Positions 63,352 to 64,000 of a stretch of DNA of 64,000 bases are shown here, piece after piece (the first letter of the stretch is position 1; every line of letters starts with the position of its first letter). The stretch comes from Sphingobacterium allocomposti. Lineage in GTDB: Bacteria; Bacteroidota; Bacteroidia; Sphingobacteriales; Sphingobacteriaceae. The notes under the pieces were generated by a model. That model did not search any database. It was given only the letters and a program-made list of their open reading frames with translations, and was not told where the DNA came from. The stretch is from the NCBI RefSeq assembly GCF_008124885.1, contig NZ_VNHX01000002.1, forward strand, positions 1 through 64,000, given 5' to 3'. A program made the position numbers and the translations under genes.

Positions 63352-64000
63352 TTATGATAACAATGTGAAATCAATCTGTCTTTTCTCCAGGTCTACCTTT
63401 TTTACCTTGATTTGAACCTCGTCTCCAAGCTGATATTTCTTCTTCTTACGTTGTCCTATGATCGCATAGTTTTTCTCATCCAGTGTGTAGAAGTCGTCCG
63501 TAATATCCCGTAGCCGTACCATCCCTTCACATTTGTTTTGTTCTATTTCGACGTACATGCCCCATTCGGTGACGCCCGATACGATACCTGTGTATTCTAC
63601 GCCGATCTGCTCCTGTAGGAATTCGGCTTGTTTGTATTTGATGGAGGCTCTTTCTGCCTCTGCGGCCTTTTTCTCCATTTGGGACGAGTGTTCTGCCATC
63701 TTTTCGTAGTGTTCGGCGTTAATTTTCTGACCTCCGTCGAGATAAAATTGTAGGAGGCGGTGCACCATCACATCCGGATAACGGCGGATAGGAGACGTGA
63801 AATGCGTATAATAGTCGAATGCCAGTCCATAATGGCTGGTGCTTTTTGTGGTGTAGATCGCTTTGGCCATGGATCGTACAGCGAGTGAGGTGAGTAGGTT
63901 CTGCTCCTTGCTGCCTTCAATCTTCGTCATCAATGCATTGAGTGATTTTGCTGTTTCCTTGTCGGTCTTGATGGATAGTTTGTGTCCAAAGCGGGATGCG
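63352..64000 (-). CDS. rnr: Ribonuclease R, C-terminal part (cut by the window edge)
   Basis: The reading frame runs off the right edge without a stop, reading back through ASRFGHKLSIKTDKETAKSL to EQNLLTSLAVRSMAKAIYTT. This is the end of an RNB exonuclease domain (SHYGLAFDYYTHFTSPIRRYPDVMVHRLLQ, catalytic-domain end), followed by an S1 domain (GVEYTGIVSGVTEWGMYVEI to GDEVQIKVKKVD). RNase R degrades structured RNA 3' to 5'. The N-terminal cold-shock and active-site region lies outside. Confidence 0.92.
   Translation of the reverse strand, partial: ASRFGHKLSIKTDKETAKSLNALMTKIEGSKEQNLLTSLAVRSMAKAIYTTKSTSHYGLAFDYYTHFTSPIRRYPDVMVHRLLQFYLDGGQKINAEHYEKMAEHSSQMEKKAAEAERASIKYKQAEFLQEQIGVEYTGIVSGVTEWGMYVEIEQNKCEGMVRLRDITDDFYTLDEKNYAIIGQRKKKKYQLGDEVQIKVKKVDLEKRQIDFTLLS

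Noticed and set aside
1..64000. CRISPR array, insertion sequence, prophage or restriction system
   Set aside because: No regularly spaced repeats, transposase, integrase, phage structural or restriction gene was found on either strand.

Overview
The window is chromosomal DNA from a Bacteroidota bacterium, most likely a member of the Sphingobacteriaceae (GC near 48 % would suit a Parapedobacter- or Sphingobacterium-like genus; the genus is inference). The evidence is a SusC/SusD pair, DUF4252, DUF3943, DUF1599 and BT_3928-type genes, a Bacteroidetes LptD, no Shine-Dalgarno pattern, and many copies of the Bacteroidetes promoter motif TTTG/TTG-N19..23-TAnnTTTG. Nearly all of the window is densely packed genes, with strong, often bidirectional, terminators between convergent units.

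Layout. 0.3-5.2 kb: two secreted serine hydrolases (S10, CocE/NonD type) around a Na+/proline symporter. 5.4-7.5 kb: ECF sigma factor, its membrane partner and two DUF4252 proteins. 7.8-9.7 kb: sucD, a SpoU rRNA/tRNA methyltransferase and rpsT. 9.8-13.3 kb: DUF1080 protein, AraC regulator and a divergent acetyl/succinyl-CoA transferase. 13.4-17.4 kb: barrel protein, then an operon DUF1599-DoxX-aroK-GDPD. 17.6-21 kb: DUF4269/HipA-like kinase/DUF3037 trio, then cysE-cysM. 21-25.6 kb: hypothetical, DUF3943, GNAT, trigger factor, tRNA-Leu. 25.8-28.4 kb: membrane protein, winged-helix regulator and creD, with two matching operator-like repeats. 28.5-30.6 kb: an S9 peptidase broken by one in-frame TGA. 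30.7-36.6 kb: MCE protein and amidase, divergent from lptD-cinA. 36.8-38.2 kb: 2-oxoacid dehydrogenase E2. 38.4-39.75 kb: an AT-rich two-gene insert (Crp/Fnr regulator and extra peptide deformylase) with integron-cassette-like ends. 39.9-44.4 kb: MATE pump, tatA, tex. 44.5-49.4 kb: susD-susC. 50-57.8 kb: tamB, tsaD, a TonB-family protein, cutC. 57.9-59 kb: a 59-residue basic protein, tRNA-Cys, barrel protein. 59.1-64 kb: str operon (rpsL-rpsG-fusA-rpsJ), a lone GroES-like gene and the 3' part of rnr.

Most of the window is housekeeping. The parts that stand out are the cassette-like insert with its attC-like site, the twin inverted repeats around the creD regulator, the structured creD leader, the single-codon S9 pseudogene, the HipA-like/DUF3037/DUF4269 trio, and a SusC with a duplicated N-terminal domain. 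No CRISPR array, insertion sequence, prophage or classical defence locus was seen.
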